Under the pieces are notes generated by a model that saw only the letters and a program-made list of their open reading frames with translations, was not told where the DNA came from and did not search any database. The translations under genes and the position numbers were made by a program. Below, piece after piece: positions 7,736-14,057 of a stretch of 19,028 nt of DNA. Positions within the stretch are counted from its first letter, which is position 1; every line of letters starts with the position of its first letter. The stretch comes from Minisyncoccota bacterium (lineage in GTDB: Bacteria; Patescibacteriota; Minisyncoccia; UBA6257; HR35), in the NCBI GenBank assembly GCA_028276315.1, contig JAPYWP010000003.1, positions 1-19,028 of the forward strand, in the 5' to 3' direction.

Positions 7736-8131
7736 TTAGTATCCTAAACTAAATGGCCAAGGTTGGGGAACAAAAAGCAAAGATAAAATTGCTGCCCATA
7801 AAGCTAAATTTTTCATAAAATTTACTGTTTGAATCATTTTCATCTGAGGATCTTGTTCTCTCCAAAAATCATGCATCAAAAAAGTGGTGGGTAAAAAGAA
7901 AATAGTTAAAGCTAAAATTCCAATTTCTATATAAGCACCTAACAAAATAGAAAATCCGCCAATTAAAAGTAAAATACCACTAAAAATAACCATAAATTTT
8001 GGAGCTGAAATTCCTTTATTTTTAACCCATTCACTTAAGAAATTCAAATTTTTAAAATGATTAAAGCCATTAAAAATAAAATAAATTCCTAAAATAAGCC
8101 TTGAAAGAAAAAGTATATAAACGCTTGGCAT
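7736..8131 (-). CDS. DoxX-family integral membrane protein
   Basis: 131 residues with four predicted membrane segments: LFLSRLILGIYFIFNGFNHF, FMVIFSGILLLIGGFSILLG, IGILALTIFFLP and MKNLALWAAILSLLFV. The N-terminal R-x-x-x-G-x-x-F-x-x-x-G-x-x-H-F pattern and the FLMHDFW segment before the last helix are typical of DoxX/DoxD-like proteins. Some of these associate with quinone- or thiol-linked redox enzymes. A longer frame starts at TTG 8149, but ATG 8131 is preferred: it starts directly before the first helix and avoids a hairpin at 8142-8168. It lies between the FAD-linked oxidase and NADH dehydrogenase genes, which fits a membrane redox role (inference). The exact function is unknown. Confidence 0.8.
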   Translation of the reverse strand: MPSVYILFLSRLILGIYFIFNGFNHFKNLNFLSEWVKNKGISAPKFMVIFSGILLLIGGFSILLGAYIEIGILALTIFFLPTTFLMHDFWREQDPQMKMIQTVNFMKNLALWAAILSLLFVPQPWPFSLGY

Positions 8132-8141
8132 ATTACAAATA

Positions 8142-8168
8142 GATGGCAAGATTTTTATCTATGCCATC
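8142..8168. other. Hairpin upstream of the doxX gene
   Basis: Stem GATGGCA/TGCCATC extended by AGAT/ATCT around an A-rich loop, with one bulge. It lies in the 60-base gap between the FAD-oxidase stop and the DoxX ATG, on the transcript of both. There is no clean U-run after it on the minus strand, so it is more likely an attenuator, RNA-processing site or stability element than a terminator. Confidence 0.5.
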
Positions 8169-8191
8169 CATTAAAATTTTTAATTAAAATA

Positions 8192-9835
8192 TTATAAATC
8201 AAAATTTTCATTCAGCAATTTTTCTAAATATTCTCTTTTAACCATAACTTTTTTATTAGGATTAAAAATATTATAAGGATCAAAAATTTTTTTAATTTCC
8301 AAAAAAATATTGTAAATTTCTTTTCCAAATTCTTTTTCTAAATATGGACCTCTAATTATTCCATCATTATGCTCTGCAGTTAAAATTCCATTATAATTTA
8401 GAACTAAATCATAAACCTTATCAGTAATTTCTAAAATATTTTTTCTTTGATTCTTGTTTTTCAAATCTATCAAAGGAATAATATGTAAATTACCATCGCC
8501 AAGATGACCAGAGATAGTATAAATCAATTTATATTCATCTAAAATTTGGTAAAGTTTTGGCAAAAACTCTGGCAAATATTCTGGCAAAATAATAAAATCA
8601 TCAATAAAGGGTGAGGCAGTTAAATTTTTAATTTTTTCTCTTAAAAGTTTATAAGTATCTCTTCGAAGTTTCCAATATTTTTCTTTTTCCTTTTCATCTT
8701 TTGGTTCTCTAAATAAATATTTACATTTTTTAATTATTTCTTTTGCTTTTTGAGTTTTTTCTTTAATTTCATCTTTATCTTGACTTGTAAATTCAGCTAA
8801 AACAATTAATTTAGGAAAACCAATTTTAGCTATCATTAAAATTTCTGGCAAAAACAATTTAAAAGTCGAAAAAATTCCTTTAGTACCCAAAAGCTTTGCC
8901 ATTTCTTTAAAAAATTTAAGAAAAATTTTAAAAGTATGATCATCAGTAATTTCAAGTGAGGTTGGCTCAAGTTTTAAAATTTCATTAGTAAAATGCGGCA
9001 AATCTTTTAAATCTTTAATAAAAATAACCAAAAGCTGGGAAAATTTTTCTTTTTCCAATAATTTAAATTTTATTTCTGTAATGATCCCTAAAGTTCCTTG
9101 AGAGCCAACAAAAAGTTTAGTTAAATCAAAATAACCATCTTCATAAACCCCCCAAATATTATAACCAGAAGAATTTTTAGAGACTTTTGGTTTTGATTTT
9201 TGAATAAGCTTATAATTATTTTTTATAATCTGATAGATTTTTCTATAAACTTCTCCTTCAAAATTTTCTAAAGAAAGTTTCTTTCGAAGTTCATTTTCAT
9301 CAATTTTTTCAAAATAATATTCTTCACTATCACTTAAAACAACTTTTAATCCTAAAACATAATCTTCTGTCTTTCCATATTTTAAAGTTTTCTCTCCTCC
9401 AGAATTATTGGCTACCATCCCACCAAGCGCGCAAATTTCTTTCGAAGCTGGATAAGAAGGAAGCATTAAATTATATTTATTCAATTCTTTTTCAAAATCT
9501 CGAAAATAAACTCCTGGCTCAGCTATAGCAATTTTCTTTTCAGGATCAATATTAAATTTATTTAAATATTTTGTAAAAACAATTAAGACATCTTCGCCAA
9601 TTGAGCCACCAGACATATCTGTTCCTGCTGCTCTTGGTGTAATTCCAAAATTATTCTCTTTTGCAATTTTAACCAATTCTTTAACCTCTTTAGAATTTCT
9701 AGGAAAAATAACAACCTTTGGCTTAATCTTAAAAATGCTTTCATCTTGAGAATACTCTTTTAAAACATTTTCATCTAAAGAATAATCAAATAATTTTAAG
9801 TTGTTCGATAAAAAATTTAATAAATTAAATTTCAT
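8192..9835 (-). CDS. FAD-linked oxidase (GlcD / D-lactate dehydrogenase-like)
   Basis: 547 residues. The N-terminal FAD-binding domain (PCMH/VAO type) shows ITPRAAGTDMSGGSIG (about 65-80) and CALGGMVANNSGGEKTLKYG. The C-terminal FAD-oxidase domain shows SGHLGDGNLHI and LTAEHNDGIIRGPYL, and ends in KIFDPYNIFNPNK. This set fits flavoproteins that oxidise a 2-hydroxy acid such as D-lactate, glycolate or 2-hydroxyglutarate. No C-terminal iron-sulphur (CCG or 4Fe-4S) domain is fused. Electrons could go to a quinone, which fits the downstream DoxX and NADH dehydrogenase (inference). Its ATG overlaps the methyltransferase stop by 11 bases. The family is secure; the substrate is not. Confidence 0.87.
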   Translation of the reverse strand: MKFNLLNFLSNNLKLFDYSLDENVLKEYSQDESIFKIKPKVVIFPRNSKEVKELVKIAKENNFGITPRAAGTDMSGGSIGEDVLIVFTKYLNKFNIDPEKKIAIAEPGVYFRDFEKELNKYNLMLPSYPASKEICALGGMVANNSGGEKTLKYGKTEDYVLGLKVVLSDSEEYYFEKIDENELRKKLSLENFEGEVYRKIYQIIKNNYKLIQKSKPKVSKNSSGYNIWGVYEDGYFDLTKLFVGSQGTLGIITEIKFKLLEKEKFSQLLVIFIKDLKDLPHFTNEILKLEPTSLEITDDHTFKIFLKFFKEMAKLLGTKGIFSTFKLFLPEILMIAKIGFPKLIVLAEFTSQDKDEIKEKTQKAKEIIKKCKYLFREPKDEKEKEKYWKLRRDTYKLLREKIKNLTASPFIDDFIILPEYLPEFLPKLYQILDEYKLIYTISGHLGDGNLHIIPLIDLKNKNQRKNILEITDKVYDLVLNYNGILTAEHNDGIIRGPYLEKEFGKEIYNIFLEIKKIFDPYNIFNPNKKVMVKREYLEKLLNENFDL

Positions 9836-11102
9836 TTTGTTCTAAAATTAAAAGCGACTCTATATGTGGTGTATTTGGATAAAAATCAAAACCATATATT
9901 CTTTTAATTTTATACATATTTTTCAAAAAAATAAAATCTCTTGCTTGAGTAATTGGATTACAAGATAAATAAAAAATATTTTTTGGTTTTTTTTCTAAAA
10001 TAAGATTTATTAACTTTTTATGCAAGCCAGCTCGGGGTGGATCTAATATAAGTAAATCTACATTTTCTAAAATTTCCCCTGGCAATTTTTCAGATTTTAA
10101 ATTAATGGCCTTAAAATTTGAAACATTATTTAAAAAAGCATTAATTTTTGCATATTTAGTTGCAATTGGATCAATTTCAACGCTAATAATTTCTTTAGAA
10201 AAATCTTTTAAACTTAAACCTATAACGCCAACTCCAGCGTAAAGATCTACTATTTTTTTAAACTCAGAGGAATTTTCCCTCATAATATTTAGAGCTTTTT
10301 CAAAAAGTTCTATATTGTTTTGAAAAAAAGAAGAATAATGATATTTAACTTTTAAATCTAAAATTTTTTCTCTTAAATATTTTTCTCCTCTTTCATTTAA
10401 AATTTCATCAAAATTACTTGAAGGAGATTTTTTATTTGAATAAATAAAAGCAAAACCAGTTAATTTTTCATTCATAAAATTAAAATTTTGATTTTTATCA
10501 AATGTTAAAAGAGATATATGGACATCAGAATAATTTTGGCTTTTTCTTATAATTAAACTTTTTAAATCTTTTAATTTTTTCTTATTAATTTCTTCCAAAA
10601 CTTCAAAAGCTAAACTATTTGCTAAATCAGAAATCAAAATACAACCATAATTTAATTTTATTTTCTCTTTAAAGTTCTCTCTTTTATGGAAAGCGAAAAA
10701 ATAATCATTCCCTTCTTTTAAAAATGAGTATTCAATTTTTGTTCTATAACCAAAAATTTTATTAGATGCGGAAAAATCTTCTAAATTAATTTTTTCCTGC
10801 GCAAAATCAAAATAAATTTCTTTTAATAAATTCTTTTTAATTTCTATCTGATAGTTATAATCAAAAACTTGCCAGGGCGAGCAAGAAATATAGTGATTTT
10901 CTAATTCATTTATTCTAAACTTTGATTTTTCTATTACTTCTAAAACCTCGCCTTTTATCAAATCTTTCTTTTCTTTTATAACTTTAATTTTTGCCTTCTC
11001 ACCTGGTAAAACTCCATAAACAAAAACAATTTTACCATTGTATCTTCCGATACTAACACCATTGTGCCCTATTTTCTCGAACTCAACAATTATCTCTTTC
11101 AT
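9825..11102 (-). CDS. RNA (uracil-C5) methyltransferase, TrmA/RlmD (RumA) family
   Basis: 425 residues. An N-terminal TRAM domain (about 1-60) is followed by a SAM-dependent methyltransferase. Seen are SFFQNN (258-263), the SAM loop VDLYAGVGVIGLSL (285-298), DPPRAG (354-359), the catalytic Cys in LSCNP (C381), and the C-terminal base region NTPHIESLLIL (E415). It methylates a uridine in 23S rRNA or tRNA. The three clustered Fe-S cysteines of classical RlmD are not present; only C74 and C154 are near the expected places, so the cluster is probably absent. It is the first gene of an operon of five overlapping or closely spaced genes. A good promoter lies just upstream, giving an almost leaderless mRNA. 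Whether the target is rRNA or tRNA cannot be told. Confidence 0.9.
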   Translation of the reverse strand: MKEIIVEFEKIGHNGVSIGRYNGKIVFVYGVLPGEKAKIKVIKEKKDLIKGEVLEVIEKSKFRINELENHYISCSPWQVFDYNYQIEIKKNLLKEIYFDFAQEKINLEDFSASNKIFGYRTKIEYSFLKEGNDYFFAFHKRENFKEKIKLNYGCILISDLANSLAFEVLEEINKKKLKDLKSLIIRKSQNYSDVHISLLTFDKNQNFNFMNEKLTGFAFIYSNKKSPSSNFDEILNERGEKYLREKILDLKVKYHYSSFFQNNIELFEKALNIMRENSSEFKKIVDLYAGVGVIGLSLKDFSKEIISVEIDPIATKYAKINAFLNNVSNFKAINLKSEKLPGEILENVDLLILDPPRAGLHKKLINLILEKKPKNIFYLSCNPITQARDFIFLKNMYKIKRIYGFDFYPNTPHIESLLILEQNEI

Positions 11103-11115
11103 CTTTGTATAAATA

Positions 11116-11144
11116 ATTATATATTTTTGTCTAATCTAAACCAA
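11116..11144 (-). promoter_or_regulatory. Promoter of the methyltransferase-murB operon
   Basis: On the minus strand, -35 TTGGTT (11139-11144), a spacer of exactly 17 bases, then -10 TATAAT (11116-11121), which ends 13 bases before the ATG at 11102. The predicted leader is only about 6 bases. This is the best sigma-70-type promoter in the window. Confidence 0.75.
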
Positions 11145-11186
11145 TTATAATTATTTAATTTACTTTATAAAAATGCCCCGTCTCAT

Positions 11187-11243
11187 AATCCGCGTTAATC
11201 AGCGTTGTATCCGCGTTAATCAGCGGTAGTGTTAATCCGCGTC
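11187..11243. repeat. Family 1 repeat block R4, 3' of the 110-residue gene
   Basis: Units ATCCGCGTTAATCAGCG and close variants, all in one orientation. The block encodes the last residues (RINTTAD) and the stop codon of the 110-residue protein. Bases 11145-11186 upstream of the operon promoter show only AT-rich DNA. Confidence 0.8.
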
Positions 11244-11548
11244 AACAAAGCAAATTGGTAAAAATACTTATCAAGATCATCAAGGGTTGTTTTATATTCT
11301 TTTGCTTCGTTATAAACTGCATCTAAAAAAAGTTCTTTGGCTCTGGCTACTTCTTTTAATCTTCCTTTGTTTTTAGGATCCGATAAGGTTAAATTGAAAA
11401 GATCTAGTGCTCTAATAATTGAATTTTCAAAGAGTCTTTCATCTTTTCCTTGCCACATTTTTACTCTATAAATCTCAGAGCCAATATTTGCCAATTGTTC
11501 GATCAATGATAACTTTTGCCATCTTTTTTTAAAATTTTCGTCAAACAT
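11216..11548 (-). CDS. Conserved 110-residue helical protein, function unknown
   Basis: All-helical, charged, soluble, with no signal peptide. Key stretches are FKKRWQKLSLIEQLANIGSE, WQGKDERLFENSIIRALDLF, and SDPKNKGRLKEVARAKELFLDAV. From memory, these match a small family common in candidate-phyla and other environmental bacteria (KRWQ...EQLxNIGSE...SDPKxxGRLKEI.RARE), with no assigned role. The natural protein probably ends near YFYQFALL; the tail TRINTTAD and the TAA stop are translated from repeat R4. Family 1 repeats also lie directly 5' of the gene, so it is bracketed and could travel as a cassette. ATG 11548 is the natural start. The family match is moderate; the function is unknown. 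Confidence 0.75.
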   Translation of the reverse strand: MFDENFKKRWQKLSLIEQLANIGSEIYRVKMWQGKDERLFENSIIRALDLFNLTLSDPKNKGRLKEVARAKELFLDAVYNEAKEYKTTLDDLDKYFYQFALLTRINTTAD

Positions 11549-11551
11549 TGT

Positions 11552-11725
11552 AACACTGATGAATGCAGATAAACGCTGATATTTATTACCCGGATGATTA
11601 CCTGATTTACTGCCCGGATGTCTCCCGGATATATTACTCGTTTTATACCAGGGTATTTTATCCGGTTTTAATCAGGGTAGGATGTCATCCGCGTTTATCC
11701 GTTTAAAATCCGTGTTAATCCGCGG
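11552..11725. repeat. Composite repeat block R5 with a nested third repeat type
   Basis: Outer parts are family 1: AACACTGATGAATGCAGAT on the left, and ATCCGCGTTTATCCG to ATCCGCGGG on the right, in opposite orientation. The middle (about 11588-11685) has different units, CCCGGAT and CCTGATTTACTG on the left, mirrored by ATCCGG and AATCAGGG on the right. This gap of 166 bases holds no gene. Confidence 0.75.
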
Positions 11726-12089
11726 GTTGAATTAATTTTTTAATTATTTCTTTTATTTTATTTCTAATATTTTCATCTTCAATAAATCGTGAACGGTTTC
11801 CTTGTTTTGGTCTTATATTAATAATTGAATCAAACTCGATCATTTCTTCAAAAGGTTTTTCAATCCATAAATTAATTCCCCATAAATTTTCCTGTAAAGA
11901 TCCATCTTCAATTAAAAATGCTTCTTCGTCAGAATGTAAATCGCCTCCTAAAGCTACAATTTCTCTTTCAACATCTACAACCGCTTTAATCATATCACCA
12001 TATCTTTCTGAAGCAATTTTTTTTAATTCTTCAAAAGTTATGGGTTCTTTAATAATTCTAATTTTGTAAATTTCTTCTCTTCCATTCAT
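11715..12089 (-). CDS. DUF5674-family protein
   Basis: 124 residues, soluble. Diagnostic stretches are EELKKIASERYGDMIKAVVD, VALGGDLHSDEEAFLIEDGS, LWGINLW, EFDSIINIRPKQGNRSR and the final helical KIKEIIKKLI. I recognise this as the DUF5674 pattern frequent in candidate-phyla bacteria; no function is known to me. The conserved Glu, Asp and Arg residues would allow a catalytic or metal-binding role, but that is speculation. The start overlaps the transketolase stop as ATGA, so it is co-translated. The C-terminal PAD and the TAA come from repeat R5; the native protein probably ended near KKLIQ. The family call is fairly good. Confidence 0.8.
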   Translation of the reverse strand: MNGREEIYKIRIIKEPITFEELKKIASERYGDMIKAVVDVEREIVALGGDLHSDEEAFLIEDGSLQENLWGINLWIEKPFEEMIEFDSIINIRPKQGNRSRFIEDENIRNKIKEIIKKLIQPAD

Positions 12090-13702
12090 ATAAGTTGCCT
12101 TACTGCTTCTTTAATTGCTTCTTTATCCATTTTATATTTTCTCAAAAGATCTTGCATACTTCCAGATTCTCCAAAAGTATCTTGAAGACCAATAAAAATT
12201 ATTGGCGGCACCACGGATCTATGCGGATTCTGAGCGGATAAATGCTGATTTTTATCATTTATATAATCCACGTTAATCCGTTTCGAATCTGCATTAATCC
12301 TCGGTATATTTTTATCCGCATTAATCCGTTCAGAATCCGTATTAATCCGCGGTTGGACCAAGACTTCTGCTATAGCGCTTCCCATTCCTCCAGTAACTTG
12401 ATGATCCTCAACAGTCACAATTCCTTTAACTTTATTTGCTACTTCGAAAATCGTTTCCACATCTAAAGGTTTAATTGTATGAACATTTAAAACATAAGTT
12501 TCAATTCCTTCCTCCTCTAATTCTTTAGCTGCAAGTAAAGCTTGATAAACTAAATGTCCAGTGGCAAAAATCGCCACCACGGATTTATTCGGATATGAAA
12601 CGGATTCATGCGGATCTATTCCCACGGATTTATTCGGATATTGAACGGATCCGTACGGATCTGTGTTTAATTTTGTATTTAAAATCCTTTTTATCTCCAA
12701 TTCTTTAAAACCGAAATTTATCAAGAGAGAGAGTTTATATTTAGTGGCTTTAAGATAGGAATAAACTTGAAACTCGTCTTCGTTTGTTAAAAAGTCTTTA
12801 ACTTTTATCTCCAAAATAATTTTATCTTCTATAATGAAATCTGGCTTATAAACGCCAACTAATTTATCTTCATATGTCACATCAATTCTTGGCTCGCTTT
12901 TATATACTAATCCCTGTTTCTTAAATTCTTCTTCCAATGCTTTTTTATAAACAGATTCTTTATGACTTTTACCGATAGTATTATAAACATTAAAAACACA
13001 TCCTCTTATTTTGTATGTTAAGTCTTCAAACAACAATTTTCCATTACCTTTATTATCCGCATTAATCCGTTCCGAATCCGTATTAATCCGCGGTACCCAA
13101 AAACATTCTATCTTTCCAAATCTAAATGGTGTTTCTTCAGTAGTAATTACTGGTGTTTTATCTCTTACAAATCTTATATAAACAGGACCATAAATTTCTG
13201 CAGCATAGAGTGTTGCTTTTTTTGCTTCAATAGCATCACAAGGAGAAATAACTTTTATATTTGGCCAGCATCTTGTAATAGCAATGTCTTCTGTGGCTTG
13301 ATGAGTAGCTCCATCAGGACCAGTAACAATTCCAGAATGATGACCAGCAATTTTCACATTAGCTTCATTATAAATAATTGTTGTTCTTATTGTTTCCCAA
13401 TTTTTCCCAGGAGAAAAAGTTGCATAAGAAGAAATAAAAGGAATTTTACCAGAAATAGCTAAACCCGCTGCAATTCCAACCATATTTTGTTCAGCAATCC
13501 CACATTCAATAAATCTTTCAGGCCATTTTTCAGCAAATTTATGAACTCTTGTTGACTCAGCCAAATCAGCTGTTAAAACAACAACATTAGGATTTTTTTC
13601 TCCAAGCTCCATTAAAGCCTCGCCATAACCATCCCTTATCGGCTTTTGTTCAAATTCGCTTTCAAAAATTTTTGGATTTAATTTTAACTCAGGGTTTAAC
13701 AT
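12086..13702 (-). CDS. Transketolase C-terminal subunit with two in-frame repeat insertions, one carrying a GxxExxY domain
   Basis: 538 residues; removing the insertions leaves about 317, the usual size of a split transketolase C-terminal subunit. The pyrimidine-binding domain (1-190) includes the cofactor-activating glutamate E71 in GIAEQNM. The C-terminal domain follows, with AIFATGHLVYQALLAAKEL, VLNVHTIKPLD, VEDHQVTGGMGSA and GLQDTFGESG. Residues 204-376 and 451-498 are repeat-derived insertions, placed in surface-type loops between conserved strands. ATG 13702 is preferred over the upstream ATG 13753: it lies 1 base after the MNT stop and gives the family-like start LNPKIFE. The N-terminal TPP-binding subunit needed for activity is not next door. 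A downstream ATGA overlap links it to the DUF5674 gene. The enzyme identity is secure; activity with inserts is untested. Confidence 0.92.
   Translation of the reverse strand: MLNPELKLNPKIFESEFEQKPIRDGYGEALMELGEKNPNVVVLTADLAESTRVHKFAEKWPERFIECGIAEQNMVGIAAGLAISGKIPFISSYATFSPGKNWETIRTTIIYNEANVKIAGHHSGIVTGPDGATHQATEDIAITRCWPNIKVISPCDAIEAKKATLYAAEIYGPVYIRFVRDKTPVITTEETPFRFGKIECFWVPRINTDSERINADNKGNGKLLFEDLTYKIRGCVFNVYNTIGKSHKESVYKKALEEEFKKQGLVYKSEPRIDVTYEDKLVGVYKPDFIIEDKIILEIKVKDFLTNEDEFQVYSYLKATKYKLSLLINFGFKELEIKRILNTKLNTDPYGSVQYPNKSVGIDPHESVSYPNKSVVAIFATGHLVYQALLAAKELEEEGIETYVLNVHTIKPLDVETIFEVANKVKGIVTVEDHQVTGGMGSAIAEVLVQPRINTDSERINADKNIPRINADSKRINVDYINDKNQHLSAQNPHRSVVPPIIFIGLQDTFGESGSMQDLLRKYKMDKEAIKEAVRQLI
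12210..12353. repeat. Family 1 palindromic insertion in the transketolase gene (144 bp, in frame)
   Basis: It runs from ACCACGGAT to ATCCGCGGT, exactly 144 bp (48 codons). On the coding strand, two copies encoding RINTDSERINAD-like peptide are followed by an inverted copy encoding SAQNPHRSVV. No stop codon arises in the reading frame. It sits in the loop between EVL and IIFIGLQDTF. No gene of its own and no clear target duplication. Confidence 0.85.
12576..13094 (-). mobile_element. Inverted-repeat-bounded GxxExxY cassette inserted in the transketolase gene
   Basis: It runs from ACCACGGAT to ATCCGCGGT on the plus strand, exactly 519 bp (173 codons), bounded by 9-base inverted termini ACC(A/G)CGGAT. 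The order on the coding strand is a short family 1 repeat (13055-13094), a complete GxxExxY domain (about 12674-13042), then an inverted family 1 repeat (12576-12665). The domain has KSHKESVY at the signature, with the first Gly replaced by Ser, and KPDF...LEIK, the D...ExK of PD-(D/E)XK folds (D288, E298, K300 of the host protein). It ends LLINFGFKELEIKRIL, as in free-standing GxxExxY proteins. There is no separate start or stop, so it is made only as part of transketolase. No target duplication is obvious. Confidence 0.8.
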
Positions 13703-13703
13703 T

Positions 13704-14057
13704 TCAAACTTCTTTAATATCTTTTTTAATAAATTTTTTATACCAATTTTCAAAAATTTCTGGAGTAACTAAGTGAATTTCAAAAGGATGATAAACTGAA
13801 AAACCTCTTTTTAAATATATCAAAATTTCTGATTTTTTTCCTGATTCAACTGGTGCCCTAGGAGATACAACTAAAACATCAATGTCGCTATTTGGTCCGA
13901 AATCCCCTTTTAAAAATGATCCAAATAGATAAACTTTTGTGTCATTACCTAAAATCTTTTTTGCTCTCTTTTTAATTAGTTGAAGATATTTCTTGGCATT
14001 CTTAATATATCTTTCTCTAACTTTTTGTCTTTCTATTAAAAGATCAATATATCTCAT
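13704..14057 (-). CDS. MNT-type nucleotidyltransferase domain protein (HEPN partner)
   Basis: 117 residues. The minimal nucleotidyltransferase signature is intact: FGSFLKGDFGPNSDIDVLVV, with GS at 46-47 and catalytic aspartates D58 and D60. A third acidic position is plausible around PFEIHLV. Such proteins pair with HEPN proteins in two-gene modules. In characterised pairs the MNT protein neutralises the HEPN RNase toxin, in some cases by transferring AMP groups to it. It overlaps the HEPN stop as ATGA and is followed 1 base later by the transketolase ATG, so all three are translationally coupled. Its placement before a metabolic gene is unusual. The family is secure; toxin neutralisation is inference. 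Confidence 0.87.
   Translation of the reverse strand: MRYIDLLIERQKVRERYIKNAKKYLQLIKKRAKKILGNDTKVYLFGSFLKGDFGPNSDIDVLVVSPRAPVESGKKSEILIYLKRGFSVYHPFEIHLVTPEIFENWYKKFIKKDIKEV

Noticed and set aside
12242..12466. Plus-strand 74-residue open frame
   Set aside because: Antisense to the transketolase insertion; its RINPR-type peptide is the repeat read on the other strand.
12576..13094. Transketolase insertion considered as an intein
   Set aside because: No N-terminal Cys/Ser splice junction, no HINT-type blocks and no C-terminal His-Asn; the core is a GxxExxY domain with repeat flanks.
13703..13753. Upstream ATG at 13753 as the transketolase start
   Set aside because: It would overlap the MNT gene by 50 bases and add a lysine-rich stretch not seen in the family; ATG 13702 has a 1-base junction and a family-like N-terminus.
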